DNA from: Butyrivibrio sp. XPD2002
GTDB taxonomy: Bacteria; Bacillota; Clostridia; Lachnospirales; Lachnospiraceae
Direction of reading: 5' to 3'
DNA length: 64,000 bases
Assembly (NCBI RefSeq): GCF_000423945.1
Contig: NZ_KE384114.1
Coordinates: 131,646-195,645, forward strand
Part shown: piece by piece, positions 61,390-64,000 of the stretch
Layout: the number at the start of each line of letters is the position of its first letter
How positions within the stretch are numbered: the first letter of the stretch is position 1
The notes under the pieces: model-generated
The model's database searches: none
What the model was told of the DNA's origin: nothing
What the model saw: the letters and a program-made list of their open reading frames with translations, nothing else
Position numbers and translations under genes: made by a program

Positions 61390-62598
61390 ATGAGAAAATT
61401 TTCAAGCATTGTTGCTCTGAGCCTGATATGGGGAATAGCTCTTAGCAATATAAATAGTATTAATTCAAAAGCAGTAGCAATTGAGATCAGCTCAGGTGAT
61501 GCGGAGGAACCAATCGATACAAAGGAAGCTGATTCTTCAAAAACAGAAGTTTCTTCTGGATATTCAGATACAGACAATATATCAGTATCTTCCGGTGATG
61601 CAGGCCCTTCAGAGGACGATATCCACGGAATTTATGTCAGTGCACACGTTGCAGGAACCACAAGCATGATGGAAGAAATCATCCAGCACATAGATGAGAC
61701 TAACATAAATGCAGTTGTCATTGACGTAAAAACAGACGAGGGCACAATCTCCTTCGATATGGATTCCGAGCTTATTGACGAGCTGGGCGTTGAGGATATT
61801 CTTGTAAAGGATATGCCCGGTCTAATGAATACACTTCACGAGCACGGCGTTTACACAATTGCAAGATGCGTTGCCTTCAGGGATCCTTTTATTGACAGTG
61901 TTAAGCCTGAATGGATGCTGAAAAATGCAGATGGCAGCGTGTATGAGGATGCCAAGGAATTTAATTGGATTGATCCAAGAGTTAAGGAAGCCCGCGACTA
62001 TCTGATCGAGGTTGCGAAGGGCTGTAAGGCAGCAGGTTTTGATGAGGTTCAGTATGACTATGTGAGATTTCCTACCGGAATAAAGGAAGAGGATCTGGGA
62101 ATCAACGGCTACGGCAGGCGCAGGGCGGTATATGGGTTCGTTCGCTATGCTCACGCTAACCTTAGTGCAGAGAATATCCCCTTATCTCTTGATGTTTTCG
62201 GAACAATTATAAATTCTGCCGTTGACAGCAACATTGTTGGGCAGGAGTATTCCTGGCTTTCCATGGACTGCGAGTACCTCTCACCCATGATCTATCCCTC
62301 TCATTACTATGAAGGCTCCATGGGAATTGATTATCCGGACCTTCACCCTTATGAGACCATAGATGGTGCGATGAAGAACTCAGATGCGGCATTAAAAGTA
62401 GTTAATCCCAAGGGCACACGCAAACAGGCAAAGGTACGTCCATGGCTTCAGGGCTTTACTGCTTCATACCTTAGTAAATACAAGGACTACGGCGTAGAAG
62501 AGCTAAAGGACCAGATCAAAGCTGTGAATGATAACGGCGTATATTCCTGGATTATCTGGAATCCTTCATGTAAGTATCAGTGGGATGCTTTTAAATAA
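61390..62598 (+). CDS. Secreted DUF4015-type putative glycoside hydrolase
   Basis: 402 residues; ribosome site GTGGGG. Signal peptide of about 28 residues (SIVALSLIWGIALSNINS), a Ser/Glu-rich linker, then a TIM-barrel domain from about 80: GIYVSAHVAGTTSMMEEII, NAVVIDVKTDEGTISFD, VYTIARCVAFRDPFIDSVKP, NWIDPRVKEARDYLIEVAKG, GFDEVQYDYVRFPTG, then PLSLDVFGTI and WIIWNPSCKYQWDAF. It matches the putative glycosyl hydrolase family DUF4015, with acidic residues in QYDYVRFP at the likely active site. Substrate unknown, probably wall or plant polysaccharide. It is divergent from the LRR lipoprotein. Confidence 0.88.
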   Translation: MRKFSSIVALSLIWGIALSNINSINSKAVAIEISSGDAEEPIDTKEADSSKTEVSSGYSDTDNISVSSGDAGPSEDDIHGIYVSAHVAGTTSMMEEIIQHIDETNINAVVIDVKTDEGTISFDMDSELIDELGVEDILVKDMPGLMNTLHEHGVYTIARCVAFRDPFIDSVKPEWMLKNADGSVYEDAKEFNWIDPRVKEARDYLIEVAKGCKAAGFDEVQYDYVRFPTGIKEEDLGINGYGRRRAVYGFVRYAHANLSAENIPLSLDVFGTIINSAVDSNIVGQEYSWLSMDCEYLSPMIYPSHYYEGSMGIDYPDLHPYETIDGAMKNSDAALKVVNPKGTRKQAKVRPWLQGFTASYLSKYKDYGVEELKDQIKAVNDNGVYSWIIWNPSCKYQWDAFK

Positions 62599-62603
62599 AA
62601 TCC

Positions 62604-63968
62604 TCACTGCACCTGAACCTTCGCGTGCTGTCCGACGTTCCTTCTCTGGAAATAAGTCCAGTAACGAACCCATGCGGTAGCGCCGCTGAGGAACCATACG
62701 ATTCCGGAGGAGAGCCATATTCCCATAGCGCCAAAGCCAAGGTAAGAGGTCATGAGAAGCGGAATTGTGAATCTGCCGATAACCTCGATCACTCCGTTGA
62801 ACAGGGAGAAGAAGGCATCGCCGATTCCTGTGAGCACTCCGCGGACAACGTAGATCATTCCAAGAGCAAGATAGAACAGACTTGTTATCTTAAGTCCATT
62901 TGCGCCGAGGGCGATGACCTGCTCATCTGTCACGAACATACTGGTGATGGCTCTTCCGAAGAGTTGCATTGCTACAACAAGAACTGCAGTCAGCACAGCC
63001 ATGATAAAGAGTCCTGTTTTGTAGCCTGCATATACGCGGTCATTTCTCTTGGCACCGTAGTTCTGCCCGCTGTAGGTTGAAAGTGAAGCGCCGAGAGTCT
63101 GGTAGGGCTGGTGGATCAGCTGCTCGATACGGTTTGTTGCTGTAAAAGCTGCTACAACAACAGTTCCGTAGGAGTTGACGATCCTCTGGACTGCCATGGC
63201 AGATATCGCGATAAGACTAAACTGAATCGACATGGGTACACCCAGGCGAACGATCTTGTAGGTCATATCGAAGGTTATGGACATGTCTTCCTTACTGAAT
63301 CTGAAGTAAGGGTTAGTCTTATAAGCGTAAACAGCGCTAAGAAGCACGGAAATGAACTGTGCCAGCACTGTTGCAAGGGCAGCACCCATTATTCCGAATG
63401 AAAAGACGCAGACAAAAATGATATCCAGAACAATGTTGATAACTGTAGAAATAATAAGGAAATACAAGGGTGTTCTGGAGTCACCAAGGGCGCGCAGTAC
63501 TGAGGACAAATAGTTGTACAAAGAGACAAACAAAAGTCCTACGCACATGTAGCGCACATACAAAATGGCGTCAGAAAGAATAAGCTCCGGAGTACCCAAA
63601 AGCTTAAGCAGAGAGGGGGCCATCACAAAGCCAGTAACACCAAAAAAGACCGGAACAAGTAGCATTATAAGTCCGGTGTTTACTATACATTTTTTTACAT
63701 TGCTATCATCATGTGCCCCATAGAACTGGGATACCACGATTCCGCCGCCACCGCCGATTCCGTTGCACAGAGCAAAGAACAGGAAGGTGATGGAAGTGGT
63801 TGCGCCTACTGCTGCGAAGGCATCTGAACCGATGAATCTTCCTACGATCACTGAATCAGCGAGGTTGTATATTTGCTGGAAGATATTACCAATCAGGGTA
63901 GGTAGTGCAAACAGCAGGATGTGCCTTGCGGGGCTGCCCTTTGTCATATCTGTTATATTATTTTTCAT
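62604..63968 (-). CDS. MATE-family efflux transporter
   Basis: 454 residues from the ATG with TGGAG upstream; another ATG five codons earlier is less well placed. Twelve hydrophobic segments in two halves. Opening MTKGSPARHILLFALPTLIGN and IVGRFIGSDAFAAVGATTSI, then TPLYFLIISTVINIVLDIIF and SIQFSLIAISAMAVQRIVNS. It exports drugs or metabolites by Na or proton antiport. Its 3' end is five bases from the convergent DUF4015 gene. Divergence from the window edge leaves the promoter just out of reach. Confidence 0.93.
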   Translation of the reverse strand: MKNNITDMTKGSPARHILLFALPTLIGNIFQQIYNLADSVIVGRFIGSDAFAAVGATTSITFLFFALCNGIGGGGGIVVSQFYGAHDDSNVKKCIVNTGLIMLLVPVFFGVTGFVMAPSLLKLLGTPELILSDAILYVRYMCVGLLFVSLYNYLSSVLRALGDSRTPLYFLIISTVINIVLDIIFVCVFSFGIMGAALATVLAQFISVLLSAVYAYKTNPYFRFSKEDMSITFDMTYKIVRLGVPMSIQFSLIAISAMAVQRIVNSYGTVVVAAFTATNRIEQLIHQPYQTLGASLSTYSGQNYGAKRNDRVYAGYKTGLFIMAVLTAVLVVAMQLFGRAITSMFVTDEQVIALGANGLKITSLFYLALGMIYVVRGVLTGIGDAFFSLFNGVIEVIGRFTIPLLMTSYLGFGAMGIWLSSGIVWFLSGATAWVRYWTYFQRRNVGQHAKVQVQ

Positions 63969-64000
63969 TTTCAAAATCTCCATGAAAACATTTTTCAGTT

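Noticed and set aside
1..64000. tRNA or rRNA genes
   Set aside because: No T-loop plus acceptor-stem arrangement and no rRNA signature was noticed on either strand; a dedicated scan was not possible.

Overview
The window looks like chromosome of an anaerobic, low-to-moderate GC Firmicute of the family Lachnospiraceae, most like Butyrivibrio or Pseudobutyrivibrio. This is inference from protein flavour: MetQ and amino-acid lipoproteins with Thr/Glu linkers, a ferredoxin plus L-lactate dehydrogenase next to a Crp/Fnr regulator, BspA-type leucine-rich repeat proteins, YfhO, DUF4015, and many GGAGG ribosome sites. No rRNA, tRNA, CRISPR array or prophage was seen.

Layout. 1-0.9 kb: 3' end of an IS110-family insertion sequence and a hairpin-rich stretch. 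0.9-4.6 kb: methionine transporter, metNI on the minus strand and metQ divergent, with metQ enclosed by inverted copies of a 165-bp repeat. 5.8-8.5 kb: a membrane GGDEF-EAL protein and a small secreted zinc ribbon. 8.7-20.3 kb: an accessory region with two related 5' leaders (one a clear c-di-GMP-I riboswitch followed by a terminator, one degenerate), three paralogous secreted proteins, a huge secreted Ig-like/Hint/HNH polymorphic toxin gene now split by a frameshift and a TAG codon, its SUKH immunity gene, an LRR lipoprotein and a PPC-like secreted protein. 20.5-26.4 kb: two GNAT genes, Crp regulator, ferredoxin, ldh and rsgA, bracketed by two inverted copies of a hairpin array. 26.9-34.6 kb: small membrane and secreted proteins, an M13 peptidase and a Cys-rich unknown. 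34.6-42 kb: cysteine synthase, a UvrD-like helicase, a second c-di-GMP-I riboswitch ahead of an unknown membrane protein, an Fn3 secreted protein and a FIST-GGDEF diguanylate cyclase. 42-49 kb: YgjV-like protein, CinA amidohydrolase, an amino-acid ABC transporter, a PAS histidine kinase lacking its histidine and an orphan N6-adenine methylase. 49-64 kb: YfhO, class A PBP, YigZ, unknown secreted or acidic proteins, BspA-like LRR protein, DUF4015 protein and a MATE exporter.

Two themes stand out. First, cyclic-di-GMP: one intact-looking cyclase (FIST-GGDEF), one degenerate GGDEF-EAL, and riboswitch leaders that would place the secreted paralogs plus the toxin-immunity operon, and a separate membrane protein, under c-di-GMP control. 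Second, the intergenic DNA carries three repeat families: (A) a MITE-like element of 165-169 bp with inverted ends containing TCTATCCGCGAACAAAT, with about 22 half-sites; (B) 52-bp tandem hairpin arrays (AACAACTA/TAGTTGT); (C) ~63-bp period hairpin arrays (CTACGYG/CRCGTAG) whose two copies show compensatory changes.
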